Positions 9,004 to 18,306 are shown, counted from the stretch's first letter. The stretch is DNA of 64,000 nucleotides from Trujillonella humicola (GCF_046233715.1 NZ_JBJNRJ010000011.1:48237-112236), one strand, 5' to 3'. Program-made: numbers and translations. The notes: generated from the sequence alone by a model not told the origin.

Positions 9004-9924
9004 GTGGCAGCTCCGGAGAACCGGATGCTCACCGACCGCGTCGTCATCGTCACCGGAGCAGGGCGGGGGATCGGCCGCGGGCACTGCCTCGAGCTGGCAG
9101 CCCAGGGCGCCTCGGTCGTGGTGAACGACCTGGGCGTGACCCTGCGCGGCGAGCAGTCCGGCGAGGACCCCGCCGACGAGGTGGTCGCCGCCATCACCGC
9201 GGCGGGTGGCACGGCGGTGAAGGACACCGGCTCGGTCACCGACTGGGAGGCGATGCGCGGCCTCGTCGCCCGCACGGTGGAGCGGTTCGGCCGGCTGGAC
9301 GCGGTGGTGAACAACGCGGGTTTCGTGCGCGACGCGACGATCACCTCGCTCACCGAGGACGACTTCGACGCCGTCGTCGCCGTCCACCTCAAGGGCACGT
9401 TCACGCTCACCAAGCACGCGTGCGACCACTGGCGCGCCGAGTTCAAGGCCGGGCGCCCGGTGTCGGGCCGCATCGTCAACACCACCTCGGGGGCCGGGCT
9501 CACCGGCAACGTCGGCCAGGCGGCCTACGGGGCGGCGAAGGCGGGCATCGCCAACCTGACGCAGACCACCGCCCTGGAGGCGGGCCGTTACGGGGTCACC
9601 GCGAACTGCATCTCACCGGTCGCGGCCACCCGGATGAGCGCCACCATCGGCTGGACGGCCGAGGGCGACGCCTGGAACCCGCTGGACCCGGCCAACTCCT
9701 CACCCGTGGTGGCCTGGCTGTGCTCCGAGCAGTCCGGCTGGCTGACCGGCCGGGTGCTGCGGATCGACGGGTCCACCGTGCACCCGGTCGACCACTGGTC
9801 GGTCCGCCGCGGGCACACCGCCCGCTCGGGGGAGCGGCTGGACGCCACCGAGATCGACGCGGGCCTGCGCGTCGCGCTCGGCACCGCCCCCAGCGGCCTC
9901 GCCGGCCTGCGCGTCGTCTCCTGA
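9004..9924 (+). CDS. SDR oxidoreductase (MFE-2-like 3-hydroxyacyl-CoA dehydrogenase type)
   Basis: A 306-residue classical short-chain dehydrogenase. The NAD(P)-binding motif TGAGRGIG is at residues 17-24, VNNAG follows, and the catalytic Tyr175-x3-Lys179 is in YGAAK. The segment DLGVTLRGEQSGEDPADEVV resembles the dehydrogenase domain of peroxisomal multifunctional enzyme type 2, suggesting a 3-hydroxyacyl-CoA oxidation role (inference). I chose the GTG behind GAGAGGGGA; an in-frame ATG at 8983 is an alternative. It is the first gene of a long operon under operator site 3. Confidence 0.82.
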   Translation: MAAPENRMLTDRVVIVTGAGRGIGRGHCLELAAQGASVVVNDLGVTLRGEQSGEDPADEVVAAITAAGGTAVKDTGSVTDWEAMRGLVARTVERFGRLDAVVNNAGFVRDATITSLTEDDFDAVVAVHLKGTFTLTKHACDHWRAEFKAGRPVSGRIVNTTSGAGLTGNVGQAAYGAAKAGIANLTQTTALEAGRYGVTANCISPVAATRMSATIGWTAEGDAWNPLDPANSSPVVAWLCSEQSGWLTGRVLRIDGSTVHPVDHWSVRRGHTARSGERLDATEIDAGLRVALGTAPSGLAGLRVVS

Positions 9925-9949
9925 CCTCCCACCTCCGGAAGAGGAACCC

Positions 9950-11227
9950 ATGACCACCATCTCCACGGTCGGCACGTACCTGCCGCGCTGGGGCACCGAC
10001 CGGGCCCGTGCGGCCGGTCCCGACGAGGACGCCGTGACCCTCGGCGTCGCCGCCGGGCAGGCCGCGCTCGCCGACGTCGACCCGGCCGCGGTGCGCCGCG
10101 TCGTCTTCCTCACCCGCGAACTGCCCCTGCTCGAGGGGGGCAACGGCGCCCCCTTGCTGGCGGGGCTGGGCCTGGCCCCCGACGTGCAGGTCGTCGAGCA
10201 GGTCGGCGGGGCGCCCGCCGTGCTCGACGCCCTGGCCGACGCCTCCGCCGGCACCCTCGTCGTGGCCGCCGACGTCGAACCGGCCGGGGCGGCAGCCGCC
10301 TTCGTCGGCGACACCGGGGCGGACCTGACGCTGGAGAGCCGCGTGGTGCGCAGCCTGCCGGTGCGGGCCCGGTCGGGCGACGGCGTCGTGCGCGACTACG
10401 AGGACCCGCGGCTGCTCCGGGAGCGCGGGGTCGGGCTCGCTGTCGAGCGGCTGGACCTGGCGGCCAAGCCGGACGTGGTCGCCGGCCTGCCGGCCAAGCA
10501 GGCCGCGGCGCTGGCCGGCGGCCGGCCGCCCGCCCTGCCCACCACCGGGGCCAGCTCCACGCTGTTCGCGCTGGCCGCCCTGGCGGAGTCCGCGCCGCAG
10601 GGGCTCCTACTGGCCGTCGAGCAGGGCTCGGCCACGGCGGCCACGGTCGTCGGCTCGCCCACCGTGCACCGCGACGAGCCCGCACCGCGCCCGGCGCCGG
10701 CGTACACCTGGACCTCCGGTCCCGACATCAGCATCTCCCTGCCGGCCTACGAGCGGGCCTTCGAGCCCAAGCTGCGCTGGGAGGCGGGGACGTGCGGCGA
10801 GTGCGGCACGCTGGCCTTCCCGCCGCGCCGCCGCTGCCTGGCCTGCGGGTCGGAGGCCGGCTGGACGCTCACGCCGCTGCCCCGCTCCGGTGAGGTCTAC
10901 TCCACGGTCACCATCCACGTGCCGGTGCCCGGCCTGCCGACGCCGTACTCGCTGGCGATCGTGGAGCTGGACCGGGGCGTGGAGACCCGGGCCCTGGTCA
11001 AGGTCACCGGCGCCGTCCCCGGCACCGTGCAGATCGGCGACCGCGGGCGGCTGGTGCTGCGGCGGGTGGCGGTCCGCTCCGGCGTCCCCGACTACGGCTA
11101 CGGCTTCCTCCCCGACGACCCGGGGTCGCCGGACGACGCGGCACAGACCACCACCGAGGGCATCGTCGAGACCGGCGTGACGGTCGCCTCGGTCGCCCCG
11201 CAGCAGGAGAAGGAGACCGCCCGATGA
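9950..11227 (+). CDS. Degenerate HMG-CoA synthase-like domain fused to DUF35 OB-fold
   Basis: A 425-residue two-domain protein. Residues 1 to about 245 resemble the HMG-CoA synthase/thiolase fold (TYLPRW start, tandem alanine-rich helices) but contain no cysteine at all, so no thiolase-type nucleophile. Residues 270-400 are a DUF35 zinc-ribbon plus OB-fold, with Cys282, Cys285, Cys296 and Cys299, which are the only cysteines in the protein. DUF35 domains support acyl-CoA-binding thiolase homologues in actinobacteria, so this may be a scaffold or partner for the thiolase that follows with ATGA overlap. Function is inferred. Confidence 0.8.
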   Translation: MTTISTVGTYLPRWGTDRARAAGPDEDAVTLGVAAGQAALADVDPAAVRRVVFLTRELPLLEGGNGAPLLAGLGLAPDVQVVEQVGGAPAVLDALADASAGTLVVAADVEPAGAAAAFVGDTGADLTLESRVVRSLPVRARSGDGVVRDYEDPRLLRERGVGLAVERLDLAAKPDVVAGLPAKQAAALAGGRPPALPTTGASSTLFALAALAESAPQGLLLAVEQGSATAATVVGSPTVHRDEPAPRPAPAYTWTSGPDISISLPAYERAFEPKLRWEAGTCGECGTLAFPPRRRCLACGSEAGWTLTPLPRSGEVYSTVTIHVPVPGLPTPYSLAIVELDRGVETRALVKVTGAVPGTVQIGDRGRLVLRRVAVRSGVPDYGYGFLPDDPGSPDDAAQTTTEGIVETGVTVASVAPQQEKETAR

Positions 11228-12384
11228 GGCGCGTGGCAGTGGTCGGGGCCGGCATGACGGCCTTCGGTGAGCACTTCGGGCTGGGCATCAAGGACCTGCT
11301 GCCGATGGCGGTCTCGGAGATGGCCGCCAGCGTGGACAAGGGGCTGGACCGGGCCGACATCCAGGCCGCCTGGTTCGGCGAGCTGACCACGACCGACGGC
11401 TTCCCCTCCGGCATCCTCGCCGACTCGTGCGGGCTGCTGGACATCCCCGTGACGCGGGTGGAGAACGCCTGCGCGACCGGCAACGACGCCGTCCGCAACG
11501 CCACCTACGCCGTGGCCTCGGGTCACGTCGACGTCGCCCTCGTCGTCGGTGCGGACAAGGTCCGCGAGTCCTCTGCGCGCGGCACGTTCTGGGAGTGGGC
11601 AGGCCTGACCCGCGACATGGCCTGGGACTACCCGCTCGGGCTCGTCGCGCCGGCCAACTTCGCGCTGCACGTCTCGCGCTACCTGCACGAGTCCGGGGCG
11701 ACGCGTGAGCACCTGGCGATGGTGGCGGTGAAGAACCACCGGCACGCGGTGCCCAACCCGAAGGCGCAGATGCGCTTCGAGATCACCATGGAGCAGGCGC
11801 TCGACGCCCCCCGCGTGGTCGAGCCGTTCGGCCTGTACGACTGCACGCCGCAGAGCGACGGTGCGGCGGCGCTGCTGATCGTGGGCGAGGAGGTCGTCGA
11901 CCGCTACACCGACCGCCCGGTCTGGGTCCGCGGCGTCGGGCTGGGTCTGGACCGGGTCATGCACCAGCACAAGCGGGACATGACGACCTTCCCGGCCACC
12001 GTGAAGGCGGCCCGCGCGGCCTTCGGCATGGCGGGGCTGGGACCCGAGGACATCGACGTCGCCGAGGTCCACGACTGCTTCACCGGGGTCGAGCTGATCA
12101 GCTACGAGGACCTCGGCTTCGCCGAGCGGTTCGGCGCCGCGAAGCTCGTCGAGGGCGGCGCGACCGCCGTCGGCGGCAGCAAGCCGGTGAACCCCAGCGG
12201 CGGGCTCAAGGCCAAGGGCCACCCGCCGGGCGCGACCGGCGTCGCGCAGTGCTTCGAGATCTTCGAGCAGCTCCGCGGCGAGGCGGCCAACCAGGTCGAC
12301 GGCGCGCGCGTGGGGATGGCCCACAACATCGGGGGGCCGACCGCCGTCTCGGCTGTCACCGTGCTCTCCACCGACCGAGACTGA
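11224..12384 (+). CDS. SCPx-type thiolase / acetyl-CoA acetyltransferase
   Basis: A 386-residue thiolase-fold enzyme of the sterol-carrier-protein-x class. Candidate nucleophile Cys83 is in VENACATGNDAV; His333 is in KAKGHPPGATG; the final thiolase cysteine motif is replaced by HNIGGPT (His367), as in SCPx enzymes (family knowledge). It would thiolytically cleave a 3-ketoacyl-CoA. The ATGA overlap with the DUF35 fusion protein suggests the two form a complex. Confidence 0.88.
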   Translation: MRRVAVVGAGMTAFGEHFGLGIKDLLPMAVSEMAASVDKGLDRADIQAAWFGELTTTDGFPSGILADSCGLLDIPVTRVENACATGNDAVRNATYAVASGHVDVALVVGADKVRESSARGTFWEWAGLTRDMAWDYPLGLVAPANFALHVSRYLHESGATREHLAMVAVKNHRHAVPNPKAQMRFEITMEQALDAPRVVEPFGLYDCTPQSDGAAALLIVGEEVVDRYTDRPVWVRGVGLGLDRVMHQHKRDMTTFPATVKAARAAFGMAGLGPEDIDVAEVHDCFTGVELISYEDLGFAERFGAAKLVEGGATAVGGSKPVNPSGGLKAKGHPPGATGVAQCFEIFEQLRGEAANQVDGARVGMAHNIGGPTAVSAVTVLSTDRD

Positions 12385-12394
12385 GAGGAACGCC

Positions 12395-12847
12395 ATGACC
12401 TCCTCCGACACCGTCGTCGCGGGGTACGAGCGGCCCGAGATGAGGCTGCTGCCCGAGCTGTCGATGGAATCCCGGGCCTTCTGGACCGGCGGCCAGAACG
12501 GGCAGCTGCTCGTGCTGCGCTGCCGCTCGTGCGGGCGCTTCTTCCACCCGCCGGCGCCGTCCTGCTGGCGCTGCCGCAGCACCGACGTCGGCCCCGAGCC
12601 GGTGTCGGGCCGCGGCACCGTCGCGGCCTTCACCATCAACCGGCAGCCGTGGCTGCCGTCACTGCCCCCGCCCTACGTGGTCGCCATGGTTGAGCTGGCC
12701 GAGGAGCCCGACGTCCGGGTGATGACCAGCGTCGTCGGCGTCCCGGTCGAGGACGTCCGCATCGGCACCGAGGTCGAGGTCTTCTTCGAGGAGTGGGACG
12801 ACGTGTGGCTCCCCCTGTTCCGCCCGGTCGGCGGAGGTGCGGCGTGA
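12395..12847 (+). CDS. DUF35 zinc-ribbon OB-fold protein (ChsH2 DUF35-like)
   Basis: A 150-residue stand-alone DUF35 protein. The rubredoxin-like zinc ribbon has Cys43, Cys46, Cys57 and Cys60, followed by an OB-fold beginning near SGRGTVAAFT. In steroid side-chain degradation such a domain binds and activates the Ltp2 aldolase (established for ChsH2/Ltp2). The next gene encodes exactly such a homologue and overlaps as GTGA, so the two are likely obligate partners. The ATG follows GAGAGGAACGCC. Confidence 0.87.
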   Translation: MTSSDTVVAGYERPEMRLLPELSMESRAFWTGGQNGQLLVLRCRSCGRFFHPPAPSCWRCRSTDVGPEPVSGRGTVAAFTINRQPWLPSLPPPYVVAMVELAEEPDVRVMTSVVGVPVEDVRIGTEVEVFFEEWDDVWLPLFRPVGGGAA

Positions 12848-14034
12848 GGGGCGGCCCGTTCGACGGCCGCGCGGTCCTGACCGGCGCCGGCAAGTCCCAG
12901 GTCGGCCGGCGGCTCGGGCGCAGCGGCCTGGACCTGACGGTCGAGGCCTGCCTGCGGGCCATCGCCGACGCCGGCCTGACCCCCGACGACATCGACGGCG
13001 TCGCCAGCTACCCCGGGCCGGGCGCACCCGACCCCGGCTTCTCCGGTGCCGACGTCATGCAGCTGCGCAACGCGCTCGGCCTGCGCAGCCGCTGGTACTG
13101 CGGCGCCATGGACACGGCCGGCCAGATCGGCCCGGCCATCGAGGCGTGCATGGCCGTCTCGCTCGGGCTGGCCGACCACGTCGTGGTGTTCCGGTCGGTG
13201 TGGGAGTCCACGGCCCAGGCCAACGCCGGCCGCGGGTCGGTGCTGTTCCGGCCCGGCACCCGGGTCAGCGGGCACCTCGAGTGGGCCGGCCCGTACGGCG
13301 GGATCTCCGCGGCCAACTGGCTCGCGATGCCCGCCATGCGGTACATGCACGACTTCGGCCTCACCCGCGAGCACCTCGGCACCATCGCGATCAACGCGCG
13401 CCGCAACGCCGGGCTCAACCCCGACGCGATCTTCCGTGAGCCGATGACCATGGAGGACTACCTGGCCGGCCGGATGATCTCCGAGCCGCTGTCGCTGTTC
13501 GACTGCGACATCCCCTGCGACGGCGCCACCGCGGTCATCGTGTCGCGGCGCGAGGCGGCGGCGGGTCTGCCCCGGCACCCGCTCACCGTCGAGTCGGTGG
13601 GCACCGGCATGTACGAGCGCGCGACGTGGGACCAGCGCGCCGACATCACCACCATGGCGGCGCACGACGCCGCCGCGACGATGTGGGAGCGGACCGACCT
13701 GCGGCCCTCCGACGTCCAGCACGCCGAGCTCTACGACGGCTTCAGCTTCCTGACCGTCATGTGGCTGGAGGCGATGGGCTTCTGCGAGCACGGCCAGGTG
13801 GGGGCGTTCCTCGACGAGCCGGGCCGGATCTCGCGGGAGGGCGAGCTGCCGCTCAACACCAGCGGCGGCCAGCTGTCGGCCGGACGGCTGCACGGCATGG
13901 GCTTCCTGCACGAGGCCTGCGTCCAGCTCTGGGGCGAGGGCGGGGAGCGGCAGGCCCCGGCCGCGCCGGAGGTGGCCGTCGTCGGTGTCGGCGGCGGACC
14001 GGTGGCCGGCACGATGCTGCTGAGCACGCGGTGA
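12844..14034 (+). CDS. Ltp2-type thiolase-fold aldolase
   Basis: A 396-residue thiolase-superfamily protein resembling the Ltp2 retro-aldolase rather than true thiolases. The position of the thiolase nucleophile has no cysteine (YCGAMDTAGQIG in place of NACATGND), while ELYDGFSFLTVMWLEA (Tyr297) and SAGRLHGMGFLHEA are of the Ltp2 type. It would cleave a 3-hydroxyacyl-CoA into a carbonyl compound plus acetyl- or propionyl-CoA (inference). The GTG start overlaps the DUF35 gene and its stop overlaps MaoC. Confidence 0.83.
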   Translation: MRGGPFDGRAVLTGAGKSQVGRRLGRSGLDLTVEACLRAIADAGLTPDDIDGVASYPGPGAPDPGFSGADVMQLRNALGLRSRWYCGAMDTAGQIGPAIEACMAVSLGLADHVVVFRSVWESTAQANAGRGSVLFRPGTRVSGHLEWAGPYGGISAANWLAMPAMRYMHDFGLTREHLGTIAINARRNAGLNPDAIFREPMTMEDYLAGRMISEPLSLFDCDIPCDGATAVIVSRREAAAGLPRHPLTVESVGTGMYERATWDQRADITTMAAHDAAATMWERTDLRPSDVQHAELYDGFSFLTVMWLEAMGFCEHGQVGAFLDEPGRISREGELPLNTSGGQLSAGRLHGMGFLHEACVQLWGEGGERQAPAAPEVAVVGVGGGPVAGTMLLSTR

Positions 14035-14528
14035 CGCCGGTCGGCGCTCCCGCCGCGCAGGAGGTGGAGGTCTACCGGAGCATCGCCGACCTCGAGGCCG
14101 TCGTCGGGCGCGAGCTCGGCCCGACCGACTGGCTGACGGTGGACCAGGAGCGGGTCGACGGCTTCGCCGACGACACCAACGACCACCAGTGGATCCACGT
14201 CGACCGCGAGCGCGCCGCGTCGGGACCGTTCGGGACGACGGTGGCGCACGGCTTCCTCACCCTGTCGCTGGTCCCGTGGTTCGCCAACCAGCTGCGCCGG
14301 GTGGAGAGCCGGATGGCGCTCAACTACGGCCTGGACCGGGTCCGGTTCCCCGCGCCCGTGCCCGTGGGCAGCCGGCTCCGGGCCCGCTGGACGGTGGTCT
14401 CGGTCGACCGCACGGGCGCGGGGTCGGCCCAGCTCGTGTCGCGCACGACGGTCGAGATCGAGGGTGCGGCGAAGCCGGCCTGCATGGCAGATCTCGTCGT
14501 CCGGTACGTCTTCGAGGAGGGCGTGTGA
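14031..14528 (+). CDS. MaoC-family (R)-enoyl-CoA hydratase
   Basis: A 165-residue single hot-dog domain with the hydratase motif FADDTNDHQWIHVD, giving Asp51 and His56 as candidate catalytic residues, followed by TTVAHGFLTLSL. It would hydrate a trans-2-enoyl-CoA to the 3-hydroxyacyl-CoA that the adjacent aldolase could cleave. It has GTGA overlaps at both ends, so it is translationally tied to the aldolase and the ligase. Confidence 0.9.
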   Translation: MTPVGAPAAQEVEVYRSIADLEAVVGRELGPTDWLTVDQERVDGFADDTNDHQWIHVDRERAASGPFGTTVAHGFLTLSLVPWFANQLRRVESRMALNYGLDRVRFPAPVPVGSRLRARWTVVSVDRTGAGSAQLVSRTTVEIEGAAKPACMADLVVRYVFEEGV

Positions 14529-16117
14529 CCAGCACCACCGAGACGGCGGTCGCGGTCGGGGACTGGCCCTGGCTGCTGCAGGCGCCGACGTTCCCCGCGC
14601 TGGTGCGCGCCCGGGCGGGCGCGACCCCGGACGCGCTGTTCCTGGTCGACGAGGCCGACCGGCAGGTGACCTGCGCGCAGTTCGCCGAGCGGGTCGACCG
14701 GGTGGCCGCCGCCCTGCACGCCGAGGGGATCGGCCCGGGCAGCCGGGTGGCGTGGCAGCTGCCGACCCGGATCAGCACCGTGCTCGTGATGGCGGCCCTG
14801 CGCCGGCTGAGCGCCGTGCAGGCCCCGGTCATCCCGCTCTACCGCGAGCGCGAGGTGACCGTCGCGCTGCGCACCACCGACGCCGAGTACTTCCTGGTGC
14901 CGGGCAGCTGGCGGGGACTGGACTACGCGGAGATGGCAGCCGGCATCGCCGCGGACGGCGGGCCCGCACCGCGGGTCCTCGTCATCGGCGACGAGGCGCC
15001 GGAGCGCGACGACACCGCCGGCCTGCCGCCCGAACCGGCCGACCCCGACGAGGTCGCCTGGATCTACTTCACCTCGGGCTCAACCGGCGCCCCCAAGGGG
15101 GCCCGGCACACCGACGCCGGCCTGCTGGCGACCGGCTCCGGCTTCGCCGGCAACGGCCGCCTGGGTGCCGACGGCCGCGAGATGGGCGCCATGGGCTTCC
15201 CGGTGGCGCACGTGGGCGGCATCGAGTACCTGATCTCCGCCCTGACCGGCGGCTACGGCCTGCTGCTGCTGGAGGCCTTCGTCCCGGACCAGGCCGTCGC
15301 CCTGATGGCCCGGTACGGCGTCACCACCACGGGCGGGGCACCGCCCTTCTACAGCGCGCTGATCGCCCTGGCCCGAGCCGCGGATGCCGACCGCCCCCTC
15401 CTGCCCGCGCTCCGCGTGCTCAAGGGTGGCGGCGCGCCGTGTCCGCCGGACCTCTACCGGCAGGTGCGGGAGGTGCTCGGCGTGCAGCTGGCCCACGACT
15501 ACGGCATGACCGAGGTGCCGATGGTCGCCGTCGCCGATCCCCGGGACGACGACGAGGTGCTCGCCCGGACCGACGGCCGCGTGCTGCCGTTCAACCGGGT
15601 CCGCGTGGTCGACGCCGACGGCGGCGCCGTGCCGTCGGGGGAGAGCGGTGAGGTGCAGGTCAGCGGCATCGCGGTGTGCCGGGGCTACACCGACCCGGCC
15701 GAGACGGCGCGGGCGTTCACCGACGACGGGTTCTTCCGCACCGGCGACCTCGGGCGGCTGCTCCCGACCGGGCACATCGAGATCGTCGGCCGGCTCAAGG
15801 ACCTCATCATCCGCAAGGGCGAGAACATCGCGCCGCAGGAGATCGAGGAGCTGCTCGCCCAGCACCCGGCGGTGGCCGAGGTCGCCGTCCTCGGGCTGCC
15901 CGACCCCGACCGGGGCGAGCGGGTCTGCGCCGTCGTCGTCGTGGCTCCCGGGCAGCCGGAACCCACCCTGGCGACGCTCACCGACTGGCTGCGCGGCAGG
16001 GGGCTCATGCCGCAGAAGCTGCCCGAGCAGCTGGAGCTGGTCGACGTCCTGCCGCGCACCGGGCTGGCCAAGATCGCCAAGAATGAGCTGCGCAGCCGTC
16101 TGGCCGCCGGCACGTGA
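14525..16117 (+). CDS. Acyl-CoA synthetase (AMP-binding)
   Basis: A 530-residue ANL ligase. Visible motifs are FTSGSTGAPKG (P-loop), YGMTEVP, RTGDLGRL, GRLKDLIIRKGENIAPQEIEE (hinge) and PRTGLAKIAKNEL with the C-terminal lysine. It would activate a carboxylic acid for the beta-oxidation genes upstream. The GTG overlaps the MaoC stop. Family resemblance is to cyclohexanecarboxylate/steroid-acid type ligases, but I cannot fix the substrate. Confidence 0.88.
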   Translation: MTSTTETAVAVGDWPWLLQAPTFPALVRARAGATPDALFLVDEADRQVTCAQFAERVDRVAAALHAEGIGPGSRVAWQLPTRISTVLVMAALRRLSAVQAPVIPLYREREVTVALRTTDAEYFLVPGSWRGLDYAEMAAGIAADGGPAPRVLVIGDEAPERDDTAGLPPEPADPDEVAWIYFTSGSTGAPKGARHTDAGLLATGSGFAGNGRLGADGREMGAMGFPVAHVGGIEYLISALTGGYGLLLLEAFVPDQAVALMARYGVTTTGGAPPFYSALIALARAADADRPLLPALRVLKGGGAPCPPDLYRQVREVLGVQLAHDYGMTEVPMVAVADPRDDDEVLARTDGRVLPFNRVRVVDADGGAVPSGESGEVQVSGIAVCRGYTDPAETARAFTDDGFFRTGDLGRLLPTGHIEIVGRLKDLIIRKGENIAPQEIEELLAQHPAVAEVAVLGLPDPDRGERVCAVVVVAPGQPEPTLATLTDWLRGRGLMPQKLPEQLELVDVLPRTGLAKIAKNELRSRLAAGT

Positions 16118-16149
16118 CCGCATCACCGACAGACAGGAGAGGGAACCGG

Positions 16150-16920
16150 ATGGAACTCGCAGGGAACGCCGCGCTCGTCACCGGAGGTGCCGGCGGGCTG
16201 GGGGAGGCCGTGGTGCGTGCGCTCGCGGCCGCCGGCAGCCCGGTGGTCATCGCCGACCTCGCCGACGAGAAGGGGGAGAAGCTGGCCGCCGAGCTCGGCG
16301 ACACGGTGCGCTACGTCCGCACCGACGTCCTCGACGACGATGCGGTCCAGCGCGCCGTGGACGCCGCGGGCGAGCTCGGGCCGTTGCGCTTCGCCGTCAC
16401 CTCGCACGGCGGCTTCGGGGTGGCCGAAAAGGTCGTCCAGCGCGACGGCTCGCCGGCCGGGCTGGCCGGCTTCAAGAAGACCGTCGACCTGTACCTGACG
16501 GGCACCTACAACGTGCTGCGGCTGGCCGCCGCGGCGATCGCGCGGACCGAGCCGGGCGACGAGGGCGAGCGCGGCGCGGTCGTGACCACCGCCAGCATCG
16601 CGGCGTTCGAGGGACAGATCGGCCAGTCGAGCTACGCCGCCGCCAAGGGCGGGGTGGTCGGGCTGACCCTGGCGGCGGCGCGCGACCTGAGCAGCGTCGG
16701 CATCCGGGTCGTCTGCATCGCCCCGGGCACCATGCGCACGCCGATCATGGAGAGCGTCGGCGAGGAGGCCCTCGCCAAGTTCGCCGCCAACGTGCCCTTC
16801 CCGCGGCGCCTGGGTCTGCCGGCCGAGTACGCGGACCTGGCCGTGCACGCCCTGCGCAACTCCTACCTCAACGGCGAGACGATCCGCCTGGACGGCGGCC
16901 AGCGCTTCCAGCCCCGCTGA
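16150..16920 (+). CDS. SDR, type-II 3-hydroxyacyl-CoA dehydrogenase-like
   Basis: A 256-residue SDR of the HSD10/3-hydroxyacyl-CoA dehydrogenase type 2 group. The cofactor motif TGGAGGLG lies at residues 11-18 and the catalytic pair is Tyr162/Lys166. The usual NNAG structural motif is replaced by TSHGG, which is unusual. The ATG sits behind ACAGGAGAGGG. It is the last gene of the large operon, followed by a strong hairpin, and would oxidise a 3-hydroxyacyl-CoA to the keto form. Confidence 0.85.
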   Translation: MELAGNAALVTGGAGGLGEAVVRALAAAGSPVVIADLADEKGEKLAAELGDTVRYVRTDVLDDDAVQRAVDAAGELGPLRFAVTSHGGFGVAEKVVQRDGSPAGLAGFKKTVDLYLTGTYNVLRLAAAAIARTEPGDEGERGAVVTTASIAAFEGQIGQSSYAAAKGGVVGLTLAAARDLSSVGIRVVCIAPGTMRTPIMESVGEEALAKFAANVPFPRRLGLPAEYADLAVHALRNSYLNGETIRLDGGQRFQPR

Positions 16921-16940
16921 CCTCGGCACCACCCCCGAGG

Positions 16941-16969
16941 GGCGCGGGAGCCACGACGGCTCCCGCGCC
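16941..16969 (+). terminator. Stem-loop terminator of the SDR/thiolase operon
   Basis: A perfect 12-bp stem GGCGCGGGAGCC / GGCTCCCGCGCC with a 5-base loop lies 20 bases after the SDR stop. There is no T-tract, as is common in high-GC actinobacteria. Confidence 0.75.
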
Positions 16970-17011
16970 GCTCGTCGTCCGGGGGAGCGGCCCCACCGAC
17001 CCGCCACCAGC

Positions 17012-17043
17012 GAGTTGACGCTTTCGTCAACTCCCCGTACCGT
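17012..17043 (+). promoter_or_regulatory. Operator site 4 overlapping a promoter
   Basis: The strongest palindrome in the window: 9-bp perfect arms GAGTTGACG and CGTCAACTC around CTTT (17012-17033). TTGACG (17015-17020) is placed as a -35 and TACCGT (17038-17043) as a -10 with a 17-bp spacer. It drives the amidohydrolase gene starting at 17089. Confidence 0.78.
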
Positions 17044-17088
17044 CGTCGACGAGTCCAGGACGCATGCACCTGTGAGAGGGAGGGTCCC

Positions 17089-18306
17089 GTGACCCAGTTC
17101 ACCGACGCGCCGATCTTCGACGCCGACCAGCACATGTACGAGACGCCGGACGCGCTGCTGCGCCACCTGCCGGAGCAGTTCCACCGCGCCGTGCAGTTCG
17201 TGCAGCTCGGCCGCGCCACGAGGATCGCGATCCTCGGCAAGATCACCGAGTACATCCCCAACCCGACGTTCGACCGGGTCGCCGCCCCCGGCGCCTACGA
17301 GAAGTTCTTCTCGAGCCGGAACAGCGAGGGGCTCAGCCTCCGGGAGATGGGCGGCAAGGGCATCGACGCCCTGCCCGCCTTCCGCTCCCCGGAGGAGCGG
17401 ATCAAGATGATGGACCAGCAGGGTGCCGAGCAGGCGCTGGTCTACCCGACCCTCGCGAACCTCGTCGAGCACTCCGCCGCCGAGGACCCCGACCTGGTGG
17501 TCGCGATGATCCACGCGCTCAACCAGTGGATGCTCGAGCAGTGGGGCTTCACCCACGCCGACCGCCTCTTCATGACCCCGGTCATCACGCTTGCGCAGGT
17601 GGAGGAGGCCCGCCGGGAGCTGCAGTTCGTGCTCGAGAACGGGGCCCGCGCCATCCTCATCAAGCCGGCCCCGGTCAAGAGCTGGAAGGGCTGGCGTTCC
17701 CCGGCGCTGCCGGAGTTCGACCCGTTCTGGGCCGACGTGGAGAAGGCCGGCATCCCGGTGGTGCTGCACGCCAGCCAGCCGCCGCTGGACGACTACATCA
17801 ACCGGTGGGAGCCGCCGAGCACGAACAACTTCACGTCGATGAGCTCGTTCCGGTGGGTCGCCCTGGGCCACCGCGAGATCGCCGACATGATCACCAGCCT
17901 GATCTGCCACGGCACTCTGACCCGCTTCCCAAAGCTACGCATCGCCAGCGTGGAAAACGGCTCGTCGTGGATCCGGCCGCTGTTCCACGACCTCGAGGAC
18001 ACCTACGGCAAGATGCCGCAGGCCTTCCCCGAGCACCCGCTGGAGGTCTTCCGGCGCAACGTCTGGGTCAGCCCGTTCTGGGAGGGCTCGGTCGCCGACG
18101 TCGTCGAGACCGTCGGCTGGGACCGCGTGATGTTCGGGTCGGACTACCCGCACCCGGAGGGTCTCGCCGAGCCCAAGGACTACTACCGCTACGCCGAGGG
18201 CATGGACGAGAAGCGCACCCGCGACTTCATGGGCGACAACGCCCGCCGGCTGCTGGGGCTGCCCGTGCGCAACCCCGCCGAGAACCCGGACCTCGTCTCC
18301 GCCTGA
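17089..18306 (+). CDS. Amidohydrolase-2 family metal-dependent hydrolase
   Basis: A 405-residue TIM-barrel hydrolase of the ACMSD-like amidohydrolase-2 family (PF04909). Metal-site candidates are FDADQH at residues 10-15, the histidine in VVLHASQPP, and the aspartate in MFGSDYPHPEG near residue 348. Family members are hydrolases or decarboxylases of ring-cleavage products. The GTG is preceded by GAGAGGGAGGG. It is a single-gene unit with its own operator-promoter and terminator, and a distant paralogue lies at 23098-24270. Confidence 0.85.
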   Translation: MTQFTDAPIFDADQHMYETPDALLRHLPEQFHRAVQFVQLGRATRIAILGKITEYIPNPTFDRVAAPGAYEKFFSSRNSEGLSLREMGGKGIDALPAFRSPEERIKMMDQQGAEQALVYPTLANLVEHSAAEDPDLVVAMIHALNQWMLEQWGFTHADRLFMTPVITLAQVEEARRELQFVLENGARAILIKPAPVKSWKGWRSPALPEFDPFWADVEKAGIPVVLHASQPPLDDYINRWEPPSTNNFTSMSSFRWVALGHREIADMITSLICHGTLTRFPKLRIASVENGSSWIRPLFHDLEDTYGKMPQAFPEHPLEVFRRNVWVSPFWEGSVADVVETVGWDRVMFGSDYPHPEGLAEPKDYYRYAEGMDEKRTRDFMGDNARRLLGLPVRNPAENPDLVSA

